Below are positions 55,076-63,521 of a stretch of 64,000 bases of DNA, piece by piece; position 1 is the stretch's first letter; every line of letters starts with the position of its first letter. The position numbers and the translations under genes were made by a program. The notes beneath the pieces are model-generated. The model ran no database searches, was not told the origin of the DNA, and saw only the letters and a list, made by a program, of their open reading frames with translations. The DNA comes from Bordetella hinzii LMG 13501 (GTDB lineage Bacteria; Pseudomonadota; Gammaproteobacteria; Burkholderiales; Burkholderiaceae_B): positions 62,001-126,000 of the forward strand of contig NZ_LRUJ01000007.1 of assembly GCF_001548475.1 (NCBI RefSeq). Direction: 5' to 3'.

Positions 55076-56080
55076 ATGCCTACCCGCATATTGATCGTTC
55101 GCACGTCGTCTTTGGGCGATCTGGTGCACATGCTGCCCGCAATTTCCGACATTGCGCGCCACGTGCCCGATGCCCAGATAGATTGGATAGCGGAAGAAGC
55201 ATTCGCCGAGATTCCCGGCTGGCATCCGGCTGTCGGCAATGTCATCAAGGTTGCCCATCGGCGCTGGCGCAAGGCCTGGTGGTCGGATCAGGTCCGTGCC
55301 GAACGCCGCGCGCTGGCCGAGCGGCTGCGCAGCGAGCCCTATGACATCGTGCTGGACATGCAGGGCCTGCTGAAATCGGCCTGGCTGGTGCGCCAGACCC
55401 GTGGCACGCGCCATGGCCTGGATTGGCGCTCGGCGCGCGAGCCCCTGGCCTCGCTGTTCTATAACGTGCGGCACCGCGTGGAGTTCTGGCAGCCGGCCGT
55501 CATCCGCCAGCGCAAGCTGGCGGCCCAGACCTTCGGCTACACCTATAGCGGCGCGCCGGATTTCGGCCTGCAGGCCTTTTTTTCGCGTCCGCCCGATCCT
55601 CCGCCGCCCGAAGAAGGGCGCCGCCTGCACCATCTGAACAATGATCGCGGTTATGCGGTCATCATGCCCTCGGCCAGCCGCGAGGACAAACTCTGGCCCG
55701 AGGACGATTGGCGCGCCGTGTTCCGCCGCCTGCAGGATGCCGGCTGCGCCTTGCGCCTGCTGGCCGGCAATGAGCAGGAGGCCGAACGCGCCCGCCTGCT
55801 GGTCGCCGGCATGGAGGGCGTGGAAGTGCTGCCGCGCATGGACCTGACCTCCGTGGCCCGCGTGCTGGCGGGTTCGCGCCTCATGGTGGGCCTGGACAGC
55901 GGGCTGACCCATTTGTCGGCGGCGCTGGGCCGCCCGACCATAGGCATCTATCGCGCCTCCACGCCGGTGCGCACGCCGCTGGTGGGCGCCAACTACACCG
56001 CCAGCCTCGGCGACCGCGGCGCTTCGCCCTCGCGCGAGGCCGTGATGGCCGCGGTGGAGCAGGCGCTGGCGGCGCACTGA
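55076..56080 (+). CDS. waaC: Lipopolysaccharide heptosyltransferase I
   Basis: Adds the first L,D-heptose to Kdo of the LPS inner core (GT9 family), on the cytoplasmic face. It has 334 aa from the ATG at 55076; a TTG three bases earlier is less likely. Motifs are RILIVRTSSLGDLVH near the N-terminus, ASREDKLWPEDDW with the phosphate-binding Lys, and VGLDSGLTHLSAALGRPT near the C-terminus. The next gene, waaA, follows in the same frame after one TGA and four codons. Confidence 0.95.
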   Translation: MPTRILIVRTSSLGDLVHMLPAISDIARHVPDAQIDWIAEEAFAEIPGWHPAVGNVIKVAHRRWRKAWWSDQVRAERRALAERLRSEPYDIVLDMQGLLKSAWLVRQTRGTRHGLDWRSAREPLASLFYNVRHRVEFWQPAVIRQRKLAAQTFGYTYSGAPDFGLQAFFSRPPDPPPPEEGRRLHHLNNDRGYAVIMPSASREDKLWPEDDWRAVFRRLQDAGCALRLLAGNEQEAERARLLVAGMEGVEVLPRMDLTSVARVLAGSRLMVGLDSGLTHLSAALGRPTIGIYRASTPVRTPLVGANYTASLGDRGASPSREAVMAAVEQALAAH

Positions 56081-56092
56081 GCGGGGGCGGAC

Positions 56093-57364
56093 TTGCGGCG
56101 CAGCCTCTACACCGGCCTGTTTCGCGTCGCGGCGCCGCTGCTGTGGCTAGGGATGTGGCGCCGCTCGCGGCGCGTGCCCGGGCAATGGGAGGTGCTGGCC
56201 CGCACGCGCTTCGGCCATCCCGAGGCCGGCGCCACCCAAGGCGCGGTGTGGGTGCATGCGGTCAGCCTGGGCGAGACCCGCGCCGCCCAGCCGCTGGTGG
56301 CGGCGCTGCTGGCGCGCGGCCTGCCCGTGCTGCTGACCCATATGACGGCAACCGGCCGCGCCGAAGGCGCGCGACTGTTCGGCCAGGCCATCGCGGCCGG
56401 GCAGTTGCGCCAGGCCTGGCTGCCCTATGACTTCCCGGGCGCGACCCGGCGTTTTCTCGATCACCACGCCCCGCGCTGCGGCCTGATCATCGAGCGCGAA
56501 ATCTGGCCCAACCTGTTGGCCGCCGCGCGGGCCCGGGGCCTGCCCATGGCCCTGGTCAGCGCGAGGTTCTCGGCGCGCTCGCTGCGGGCGGCCCGGCGCC
56601 TGGGCGCGGTCATGCGCGAGGCCATTGCCGGCCTGGACCAAGTGCTGGCCCAGACCGAGGCGGACGCCCAGCGGCTGCGCGAGGCGGGGGCGAGCGCGGT
56701 CTCGGTCACCGGCAACCTGAAGTTCGATGTCGACCTGCCGCCGGCGCAATTGCGCGACGGCCACGCCTGGCGCGATGCGGCCGGCAGGCCGGTGGTGGCC
56801 ATCGCCAGCACGCGCGAGGGCGAGGATGCGCTGTTTCTGCAGGCCATGCGCGCATTGCCCGAGCCTCGTCCGCTCTATCTGTTGATTCCGCGCCATCCCC
56901 AGCGTTTCGACCAGGCCTGGGCACAGGCCGAGGCGGCCGGCCTGCGGGCCGTGCGGCGTTCGGTATCGCAGGCCGTGCCTGGCGCCGGGATCGACCTGGT
57001 GGTGGGCGACACCCTGGGCGAGATGCCTTTCTATTACGCCGCGGCCGACGTGGCCGTCATCGGCGGCAGCTTCGCTCCCTTGGGCGGGCAGAACCTGATC
57101 GAGGCCTGCGCGGCGGGCACGCCGGTGATCACCGGCCCGCATACCTTCAATTTCGAGCAGGCCACGCGCGATGCCATCGAGGCCGGCGCGGCCGAGCGCG
57201 TCCATGATGCGCGCCAGGCGCTGCAACTGGCCGCCCAGTGGCTCGCCGATCCGGCCTTGCTGCAGCGCCGCGCCTGCGCCGCGCGCGATTGGACGGCTGC
57301 CCATACTGGCGCCGTGGCGCGCAGCCTGCATGCCCTGCGCGACATGCTGGGCATCCAGGAGTGA
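56093..57364 (+). CDS. waaA: 3-deoxy-D-manno-octulosonic acid (Kdo) transferase
   Basis: Transfers Kdo to lipid A precursor (GT30) at the inner membrane. It has 423 aa. The start must lie after the waaC TGA in this frame, so TTG at 56093 is the only good candidate and an unusual start codon here. An N-terminal anchor helix (7-20) is followed by VWVHAVSLGETRAAQP with the catalytic Glu, LIIEREIWPNLL, and IASTREGEDALFL in the C-terminal domain. Bordetella WaaA proteins are usually monofunctional, adding one Kdo; sequence alone does not show this. Confidence 0.94.
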   Translation: MRRSLYTGLFRVAAPLLWLGMWRRSRRVPGQWEVLARTRFGHPEAGATQGAVWVHAVSLGETRAAQPLVAALLARGLPVLLTHMTATGRAEGARLFGQAIAAGQLRQAWLPYDFPGATRRFLDHHAPRCGLIIEREIWPNLLAAARARGLPMALVSARFSARSLRAARRLGAVMREAIAGLDQVLAQTEADAQRLREAGASAVSVTGNLKFDVDLPPAQLRDGHAWRDAAGRPVVAIASTREGEDALFLQAMRALPEPRPLYLLIPRHPQRFDQAWAQAEAAGLRAVRRSVSQAVPGAGIDLVVGDTLGEMPFYYAAADVAVIGGSFAPLGGQNLIEACAAGTPVITGPHTFNFEQATRDAIEAGAAERVHDARQALQLAAQWLADPALLQRRACAARDWTAAHTGAVARSLHALRDMLGIQE

Positions 57365-57368
57365 CGCC

Positions 57369-57533
57369 TCAGCCCGGGCGCTTGGGCGCCAGGCTGATGT
57401 GATCGGCGTTCAGTTCCTGGTTCAGGCGGCGGGGATCGCGGCCTTCGTCATCGGGGCGGGGCCCCAGCCAACCTTGTCCCAGGCCGTAGGCCCAGAGATT
57501 GGCCAGCAGGATCACGAGAAACAGGATGCGCAT
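57369..57533 (-). CDS. Small membrane-anchored hypothetical protein
   Basis: 54 aa from the ATG at 57533. It has one hydrophobic helix (residues 2-17, MRILFLVILLANLWAYG) followed by a charged tail (LGPRPDDEGRDPRRLNQ). It lies 13 bp after baf on the same strand and converges on waaA. I do not recognise a domain. The order birA-baf-small gene suggests co-transcription. A longer in-frame start at 57584 would overlap baf and is less likely. Confidence 0.6.
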   Translation of the reverse strand: MRILFLVILLANLWAYGLGQGWLGPRPDDEGRDPRRLNQELNADHISLAPKRPG

Positions 57534-57546
57534 GGGCCCTCGTCTG

Positions 57547-58332
57547 TCAGTTGGAGCCGTCGGCGGCCAGGGCGGCCAGGCCATCGAGCACGGGGGCCTG
57601 GAGAATGACGGGCCGGGGTGCGGCGCCGCGGCTGGCGCCGACCAGCAGCAGCAGCCGTTCTATCTCGGGTCGGACCTCGGCCCAGCCGCCGCCGGCGACA
57701 TAGACTTCCGGCGCCTGGCCATAGCGGTCATGGCCGGCCAGCCATTGGCGCACCAGCGCGCCGGCCTGGGCTGCGGCGATGCCGGTGGCAATGGCCTCAT
57801 GGGTTTCGGTCGGATAGGGGGTGACGGGCCCTTCGGCCAGCGGCAGATTGGCCGTGCCATGCACCAGCGAGCCGCGCATCATGGCCGGGCCGGGCAGGAT
57901 GAGGCCGCCGGCGAACTCATTGTCCGGGCCCAGGGTGTCCAGCGTGGTGGCCGTGCCGAAGGAGGCCAGCAGGGCGGGCGGGTGGCCCGTGGGCAGGCGC
58001 ATCCGCAGGCCCAGCATGGCCGCCCAGCGGTCCGCGCCCAGCTGCGCCTGGTTGCGATAGGCGTTGGTCATGCCCAGGGCCTCGCGGCGCGGGCGCATCC
58101 ACGTTATGCCGCAGCCCGCCAGGGCCGCGGCGATCGCTTCGCCCCTTGCGGGGCCCGCGACATTGACGCCGATGGCGCGCGTGGGCTTGTCCGCCAGGGC
58201 CTGCAGCCAGGCGCCCAGGGCCCGCAGGTCCAGGTTGTCGAAAGCCACGGGTTCGGGTTCGCGCGCGCCGGTCCGAGGGTCTAGCCAGCCGAGCTTCAGG
58301 CGGCTGTTGCCGGAATCGATGAGCAGGATCAT
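57547..58332 (-). CDS. coaX: Type III pantothenate kinase / Bordetella Baf protein
   Basis: Phosphorylates pantothenate, the first step of CoA synthesis, with the ASKHA-fold motif [12 protein letters not shown] at the N-terminus and [10 protein letters not shown] and [10 protein letters not shown] further on. It has 261 aa from the ATG at 58332. In Bordetella this gene is called baf and was first reported as a factor that activates toxin-gene expression together with BvgAS. It overlaps birA by ATGA, a pairing that is characteristic of the genus. Confidence 0.93.
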   Translation of the reverse strand: MILLIDSGNSRLKLGWLDPRTGAREPEPVAFDNLDLRALGAWLQALADKPTRAIGVNVAGPARGEAIAAALAGCGITWMRPRREALGMTNAYRNQAQLGADRWAAMLGLRMRLPTGHPPALLASFGTATTLDTLGPDNEFAGGLILPGPAMMRGSLVHGTANLPLAEGPVTPYPTETHEAIATGIAAAQAGALVRQWLAGHDRYGQAPEVYVAGGGWAEVRPEIERLLLLVGASRGAAPRPVILQAPVLDGLAALAADGSN

Positions 58333-59153
58333 GGCTGGGCGCGCACCGAGATTTCGCCGGCCGACACGCTGACCAGGCCGCGGTCGCCGCGCACCTGCAG
58401 CCGCCCCATGGCATCCACGCCGGCGGCCTGGCCGGCATGGAGGACCTCGCCCCGGTCGATCACATGGACGGCGCGGCCGGCCAGCGCGTCGGCGCTGGCG
58501 TAGCGCTCGACAAAGGCCTCGAAGCCTGCCTGTTCGAGCTCGGCCACGGCCTGTTGCCAAGCCAGGGCCGCCGCCTGCACGATATCGGCGGCTTCGGCGA
58601 CGCCGCCGCCTTCGACCTGGGTCCAGTCGGCGATGGCGCGCCCCAGGCTGGCCGACAGCGTATCGGCATCGCGCAGATTCACGCCCATGCCGATGACGAC
58701 GGTATAGCCGTCGCCGTCCGGATTGCGGGTGGTCTCGGCCAGCACGCCGGCCAGCTTGGCCTCATGCCATTGCACATCGTTGGGCCATTTCACGCAGACG
58801 CCGTCATGGCCGCTCAGGCGGCGCAGGGCTTCGCAGGCCGCCAGGCCCGCCAGGGGCGAGAGCGCGGGCAGCTGGGCGGGAGGCAGGCGCACATCGAAGG
58901 CACAGGAGAACATCAGCGTGGCGCCGCTGCGGTTCTGCCAGGCGCGGCCGGCGCGGCCGCGGCCGGCTTCTTGCAGATGGGCGCCCAGCAGCCAGGGCTT
59001 GGCGTCGCGGCTGTGGCGCGCGCGTGCCAGCAGGTCGGCATTGGTCGAGCCGGTGCTGGCCACCCATTGCACATGGGCGAAGCCGGGCAGGCGCGCCTGG
59101 ACGGCGCGTTGCAGCGCATCGGGCGCGGGCAGGTCGAGGGCTTGAACAGACAT
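58329..59153 (-). CDS. birA: Biotin-[acetyl-CoA-carboxylase] ligase, class I
   Basis: Biotinylates the biotin carboxyl carrier protein in the cytoplasm. It has 274 aa. It has no N-terminal DNA-binding helix-turn-helix, so it is a class I enzyme and not a repressor. The catalytic region includes [12 protein letters not shown], the biotinyl-AMP loop [21 protein letters not shown] and KLAGVLAET, and the C-terminal SH3-like domain follows (about 225-274). It overlaps coaX/baf by 4 bp. Confidence 0.93.
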   Translation of the reverse strand: MSVQALDLPAPDALQRAVQARLPGFAHVQWVASTGSTNADLLARARHSRDAKPWLLGAHLQEAGRGRAGRAWQNRSGATLMFSCAFDVRLPPAQLPALSPLAGLAACEALRRLSGHDGVCVKWPNDVQWHEAKLAGVLAETTRNPDGDGYTVVIGMGVNLRDADTLSASLGRAIADWTQVEGGGVAEAADIVQAAALAWQQAVAELEQAGFEAFVERYASADALAGRAVHVIDRGEVLHAGQAAGVDAMGRLQVRGDRGLVSVSAGEISVRAQP

Positions 59154-59240
59154 GATGGCCCGAATTGTAGGGCAACGCGGTCTTTCATCTGGACGTTATA
59201 TGATGTGTAACGGCCAGAATCACCGTTTTTCTCCCACGCC

Positions 59241-60374
59241 ATGCACCAGCAACGACTGCCCGACCGCGATTGCCAGGCGCCGCCCATGCGCAGGGACGGC
59301 GCCGTGGTCTATCTGGGGGGCGACTGGAGCTTGCAGGCCCTGGCCGTCCGCGGTCAGGTGCAGGCCCGCCGCGAGGCCTTGGCCCAGGCCAATGAGAATA
59401 CCCGCTGGGACCTGCGCGGCATCGAGCGCCTGGACACCATCGGGGCCAACCTGCTGTGGCGGGCCTGGGGCGAGCGCCTGCCCGAGCGGCTGCGCCTGAC
59501 CGAGGGTCAGCGCGAGGTCTTCGACGCCTTGGCGGCCAATCCGGGCGGCGATGCGCCGCAAGCGCCCCAGCCCGACCGGCTGGGCTGGCTGGCGGCCATC
59601 GGCCAGGCCGTGTTCGACGCGGCCAGCAATGGCCTGACGCTGATACGCATGCTGGGCCAGCTGATGCTCGACTTCGTGGGCCTGCTGCTGCGGCCTTCGC
59701 GTGGCCCTTGGCGCGAGATCTCCGCCCAGGTCTATCGCACCGGCGCCCAGGCCCTGGGCATCACGGCCCTGGTCGGCTTCCTGATCGGCGTGGTGCTTTC
59801 CTACCTGTCGGCGCAGCAATTGCAGATCTTCGGCGCCGACCGCTTCATTGTGCGGTTGCTGGGCGTGTCCATCGTGCGCGAGCTGGGACCGGTGCTGGCG
59901 GCCATCCTCGTGGCGGGCCGTTCCGGTTCGGCTATCACGGCCCAGATTGGCGTGATGCGCGTCACGCAGGAGCTGGACGCCATGAACGTGATGGGCATTT
60001 CGCACAGCCAGCGGCTCATCCTGCCGCGCGTGCTGGCCCTGGCCATCACCATGCCCCTGCTGGTGCTGTGGACCGACGCCATGGCCCTCATGGGCGGCAT
60101 GCTGGCCGCCCAGATGCAGCTGGGCATTTCGGCACAGTGGTTCATCGAGTCGCTGCCGGGCGCCATCACGCTCACCAATTATTGGATAGGCATCTTCAAG
60201 GGCGTGTCCTTCGGCGTGCTGATCGCCCTGGTGGCCTGCCACTTCGGCCTGCGCATCAAGCCCAACACCGAAAGCCTGGGACGCGGCACGACCACATCGG
60301 TGGTGACGTCGATCACCGGCGTCATCCTGGTCGATGCGCTGTACGCCGTGATCTTCAGCAAGATGGGCATCTGA
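59241..60374 (+). CDS. MlaE-type permease with N-terminal STAS domain
   Basis: The inner-membrane permease of an MCE lipid-transport system (377 aa). Residues 15-95 are a STAS-like domain (GGDWSLQAL, LRGIERLDTIGANLLW), a function usually supplied by the separate MlaB. The MlaE part (130-375) has the conserved SIVRELGPVLAAILVAGRSGSA and AMNVMGISHSQRLILPRV. Its stop overlaps the ATPase start as TGATG. The system is fused where E. coli has two genes. Direction of phospholipid flow is not shown by sequence. Confidence 0.93.
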   Translation: MHQQRLPDRDCQAPPMRRDGAVVYLGGDWSLQALAVRGQVQARREALAQANENTRWDLRGIERLDTIGANLLWRAWGERLPERLRLTEGQREVFDALAANPGGDAPQAPQPDRLGWLAAIGQAVFDAASNGLTLIRMLGQLMLDFVGLLLRPSRGPWREISAQVYRTGAQALGITALVGFLIGVVLSYLSAQQLQIFGADRFIVRLLGVSIVRELGPVLAAILVAGRSGSAITAQIGVMRVTQELDAMNVMGISHSQRLILPRVLALAITMPLLVLWTDAMALMGGMLAAQMQLGISAQWFIESLPGAITLTNYWIGIFKGVSFGVLIALVACHFGLRIKPNTESLGRGTTTSVVTSITGVILVDALYAVIFSKMGI

Positions 60375-61201
60375 TGGATACGCCGGCCATTCCCGAGGAC
60401 TGCCTGACGCTCACGCCCGTCATTTCGGTCACCGGCCTGCGCACGGCTTTCGGCGACCATGTCGTGCACGAGAATCTCAACCTGACGGTCTACCCGGGGG
60501 AGATACTGGTCCTGGTGGGCGGTTCGGGTTCCGGCAAGACCGTGCTGCTGCGGCAGATCATCGGGCTGGCCCGGCCGGCCCGCGGCGAGGTGCGCATCCT
60601 GGGACGCGACATCTCCACGCTGGGCATGAGCGAGCGCCGCCGCCTCTCGGAGCGCTGGGGCATGCTGTTCCAGGCGGGCGCGCTGTTCTCGGCGCTGTCG
60701 GTATTCGATAACGTGGCGCTGCCCCTGCGCGAATTGCGCACCCTGCCCGAAGACCTCATCCAGGACGTCGTGATGTGCCGCCTGGACATGGTCGGCCTCA
60801 ATGCCGGCGACGCGCTCAAGAGCCCTTCGGATCTTTCCGGCGGCATGATCAAGCGGGTCGCCCTGGCGCGGGCGCTGGCGCTGGACCCGGAATTGCTCTT
60901 CCTGGACGAACCGACCGCGGGCCTGGACCCCCTGCGCTCCGATGAGTTCGTCGAGCTGGTGCGCAGCCTGCACCGGCAGCTGGGATTCACGGTGGTGATG
61001 GTCACCCACGATCTCGACACCCTGCTGGCGCTGGCCACGCGCGTGGCGGTGCTGGCCGACAAGCGTGTCATCGCTTGCGACAAGGTGTCCGAGATCCTGA
61101 AGATCCACCACCCTTTCATTCAAAGTTTCTTCCTGGGCGAGCGGGGCAGGCGCGCGCTCGGGGACCTTGCACCAAAGGACGCAGGCAATGGAAAACCGTA
61201 G
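60374..61201 (+). CDS. MlaF-type ABC ATPase of MCE system
   Basis: The ATPase of 275 aa that powers the MlaE-like permease. It has Walker A GGSGSGKTVLL, the MlaF-type segment WGMLFQAGALFSALSVFDNV, signature LSGGMIKRVALARALA and Walker B LLFLDEPTAGLDP. The ATG at 60374 shares its first base with the previous stop. The 3' end overlaps the MCE-domain gene by 14 bp. Confidence 0.93.
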   Translation: MDTPAIPEDCLTLTPVISVTGLRTAFGDHVVHENLNLTVYPGEILVLVGGSGSGKTVLLRQIIGLARPARGEVRILGRDISTLGMSERRRLSERWGMLFQAGALFSALSVFDNVALPLRELRTLPEDLIQDVVMCRLDMVGLNAGDALKSPSDLSGGMIKRVALARALALDPELLFLDEPTAGLDPLRSDEFVELVRSLHRQLGFTVVMVTHDLDTLLALATRVAVLADKRVIACDKVSEILKIHHPFIQSFFLGERGRRALGDLAPKDAGNGKP

Positions 61202-62114
61202 TCATGCCTTGCTGGCCGGGATCTTCACCCTGGTGTTGCTGGCCGCCGCCGCGCTGGTGGCCGTCTGGGTCGGCCGCGACCGCTCCACCGTCAAGGTCTA
61301 CGACATCGTTTCTTCGGCCCCGGTCAGCGGGCTGACCGCGCAATCGACCGTGCGCTACCAGGGCGTGCCGGTGGGCAAGGTGCAATCGCTGATGCTCAAT
61401 CCCAGCCGGCCAGGCGAGGTGCGCATCCGCATCGGCGTCTCTCCCAATACACCCATCACCGCGTCGACCTGGGCCGAACTGGGCGTGCAGGGCGTGACCG
61501 GCCAGGCCAATATCGAGCTGCGCGACAACGGCGGTTCGACGGAGTTGCTGGTGGCCCAGGACAACCAGCCGCCCGACATCCCCTTGCGGCCGGGTCTGTT
61601 CGACCGGCTCGAGCAACGCGGCTCGGCGCTGCTGGCCAAGTTCGAGGACACCGCCGAAGAGCTGCGCCAGCTCATGAGCCCGTCGAATATCGAAGCCCTC
61701 AGCCTCACGCTCAAGAACACGGCCGAAATCAGCACCCAGCTCAGGGACGCCAGCCGCGATCTCGCCCCGGCGCTGCGCAAGGTGGGCCCGCTGGTGGACT
61801 CGCTGGGCAAGGTCTCGGCCGATGCCTCCGCGCTGATGCAATCGGCCAACCAGTCGCTGGCGCGCCTGAATGCCCCCGATGGCCCCTTGTCGGTCGCCGG
61901 CCGCAGCCTGCAGGAGATCGCCCGCGCCGCGGCGCGCCTGGATCGTGAAACCCTGCCGGCCGTCACCGACATGGCGCAGTCGGTCAATGGCGCGGCGCGC
62001 AGCGCCCAGTCGGCCCTGCGCCGCGTGGGCGATACGCCGCAATCCATCCTGTTCGGGCCCGCGCCTGTCGAGCCCGGCCCGGGCGAGCCCGGTTTTGCCG
62101 GCTTTAGGAGATGA
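61188..62114 (+). CDS. MlaD/PqiB-like MCE-domain protein
   Basis: A periplasm-facing lipid-binding protein of 308 aa. It has one N-terminal anchor helix (10-28) and a single MCE domain (about 38-120, SGLTAQSTVRYQGVPVGKV, GVQGVTGQANIELRDNG). A long helical region (about 145-290) follows, which in this family forms a tube or needle. The start is the ATG at 61188. It is part of a four-gene operon. Confidence 0.92.
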   Translation: MENRSHALLAGIFTLVLLAAAALVAVWVGRDRSTVKVYDIVSSAPVSGLTAQSTVRYQGVPVGKVQSLMLNPSRPGEVRIRIGVSPNTPITASTWAELGVQGVTGQANIELRDNGGSTELLVAQDNQPPDIPLRPGLFDRLEQRGSALLAKFEDTAEELRQLMSPSNIEALSLTLKNTAEISTQLRDASRDLAPALRKVGPLVDSLGKVSADASALMQSANQSLARLNAPDGPLSVAGRSLQEIARAAARLDRETLPAVTDMAQSVNGAARSAQSALRRVGDTPQSILFGPAPVEPGPGEPGFAGFRR

Positions 62115-62118
62115 ACGC

Positions 62119-62709
62119 ATGAACAAGATCTGCCTGGCCGCGGTGCTGGCCTTGGCGTTGAGCGGTTGCGGCGTGGGCCGCGTGGCGCCCCAGGCTTCGC
62201 TGTTCGACCTCGGACCCGAGTCGCCGGCGGCCGCCCAGCTGCCGCCGCGCACCGCCATCGTGCTGGCCTATTCCGCCTCCGCCGCGCTGGGCGATACCGG
62301 CGTGATCTGGCGCGTGGGCGACAGCACCACGCCCAAGGCCTATGCCGGTTTCCGCTGGACAGAGCCGCCGTCCAGCCTGGTGCGCCAGCGCCTGCAGGAC
62401 CGGCTCTCGCGCGAAGGCGCGGTGCTCAGCGACAGCGCTGGTACCGGCGCGCCGCAACTGCGCGTCACCCTGACGCGCTTCGAGCAGGTCTTCGCGCCGG
62501 ACGGCGCCTCCAGCCGGGGCGAGGTCGCCCTGCAGGCGGTATTGCTGCGAGACGGCAAGCTCTTGGGCCAGCGGCGTTTCGCCCGCCAGGCCGCCGCGCC
62601 GACGCAGGATGCCGCGGGCGGCGTGGCGGCGCTGCGCCAGGCCACCGATGCCGCGGCCGACGACTTGGCCGCCTGGCTGGCCTCGGTCTTGCCGCCAAGG
62701 GCCGGTTAA
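62119..62709 (+). CDS. PqiC-like ABC-transport auxiliary lipoprotein
   Basis: An outer-membrane-type lipoprotein of 196 aa. The signal peptide ends in a lipobox LSGC (Cys at about residue 17). The mature part resembles the ABC-type transport auxiliary (PqiC) family, with FDLGP, VYR-like strands and SSRGEVALQAVLL. It would couple the MCE column to the outer membrane. No MlaC-type shuttle is in the operon, which distinguishes it from the E. coli Mla system. The ATG is 4 bp after the mlaD-like stop. Confidence 0.88.
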   Translation: MNKICLAAVLALALSGCGVGRVAPQASLFDLGPESPAAAQLPPRTAIVLAYSASAALGDTGVIWRVGDSTTPKAYAGFRWTEPPSSLVRQRLQDRLSREGAVLSDSAGTGAPQLRVTLTRFEQVFAPDGASSRGEVALQAVLLRDGKLLGQRRFARQAAAPTQDAAGGVAALRQATDAAADDLAAWLASVLPPRAG

Positions 62710-62741
62710 CATCGCGGTTTTGCGTTTTTGCGGATAGGCCC

Positions 62742-63389
62742 ATGTTTGCACATACCGACATCCTCGCTTTTACCGGCGCCGCCGGGCGCATTGAATGCGC
62801 CGTGGACTATCCTGACGGCGATCCGCGCGGATGGGCGCTGGTGCTGCATCCGCATCCGCTGCACGGCGGCGCGCGCGACAACAAGGTCGTCACCACCATC
62901 GCGCGCGCTTGCGTGAGCGCCGGGCTGGTGGTGGTGCGGCCCAACTTCCGCGGCGTGGGCGCATCCGAGGGCGAGTTCGATCGCGCCGTCGGCGAGACCG
63001 AAGACATGCTGGGCCTGATCCCGCAGATCCGCCAGGCCCTGCCCGATCTGGCCGGCGCGCCCTGGGTGCTGGGCGGCTTTTCCTTCGGCACGGCGGTGGC
63101 CGCGCAAGTCTATGCCACGCTGGCCGAGCAGGGCGCCCAGCCCGGCGCGCTCATGCTGATGGGGCCCGCCGTGGGGCGTTTCCAGTTCCGCGAGGTCGAC
63201 CTGCCCGAAGACACGTTGCTGGTGCATGGCGAGAACGACGAGGTCGTGCCGCTGGGCGAGGCCATGGATTGGGCGCGGCCGCGCAACCTGCCCATCGTCG
63301 TGATTCCCGGCGCTTCGCATTTCTTCCACGGCAAACTCATCACGCTGCGCAACCTGGTCGCGCAGCGCCTGAAACTGGCACTGGGCTGA
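62742..63389 (+). CDS. Alpha/beta hydrolase (dienelactone-hydrolase-like)
   Basis: A cytoplasmic alpha/beta-hydrolase of 215 aa. The ATG at 62742 begins MFAHTDILAFTG. It has the oxyanion segment LHPHPLHGG, RPNFRGVGASEG, and the nucleophile elbow GGFSFGTAVA with a central Ser. The acidic residue is near HGENDEVVP and the catalytic His is in PGASHFFHG. Such proteins are often annotated only as hydrolases; the substrate is unknown. It lies between the MCE operon and the carboxypeptidase gene. Confidence 0.9.
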   Translation: MFAHTDILAFTGAAGRIECAVDYPDGDPRGWALVLHPHPLHGGARDNKVVTTIARACVSAGLVVVRPNFRGVGASEGEFDRAVGETEDMLGLIPQIRQALPDLAGAPWVLGGFSFGTAVAAQVYATLAEQGAQPGALMLMGPAVGRFQFREVDLPEDTLLVHGENDEVVPLGEAMDWARPRNLPIVVIPGASHFFHGKLITLRNLVAQRLKLALG

Positions 63390-63468
63390 ATTCCGCGGCG
63401 TTGCATCGCGTTGCATGTTTGCGCCATGCCGGGAACGTTTGGCCCGCGGTTGTGTCGGATACGCTGCC

Positions 63469-63474
63469 TATAAT
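63469..63474 (+). promoter_or_regulatory. TATAAT -10 element upstream of the carboxypeptidase gene
   Basis: A consensus TATAAT lies 47 bp before the ATG. The best -35-like hexamer upstream (TTGTGT, 63450-63455) is only 13 bp away, which is too short, so promoter strength is unclear. Confidence 0.35.
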
Positions 63475-63521
63475 GTTGTGCCGCCGTGCTCGCGGCCGGC
63501 CCTCTTTGAACCTCCTAGCCG

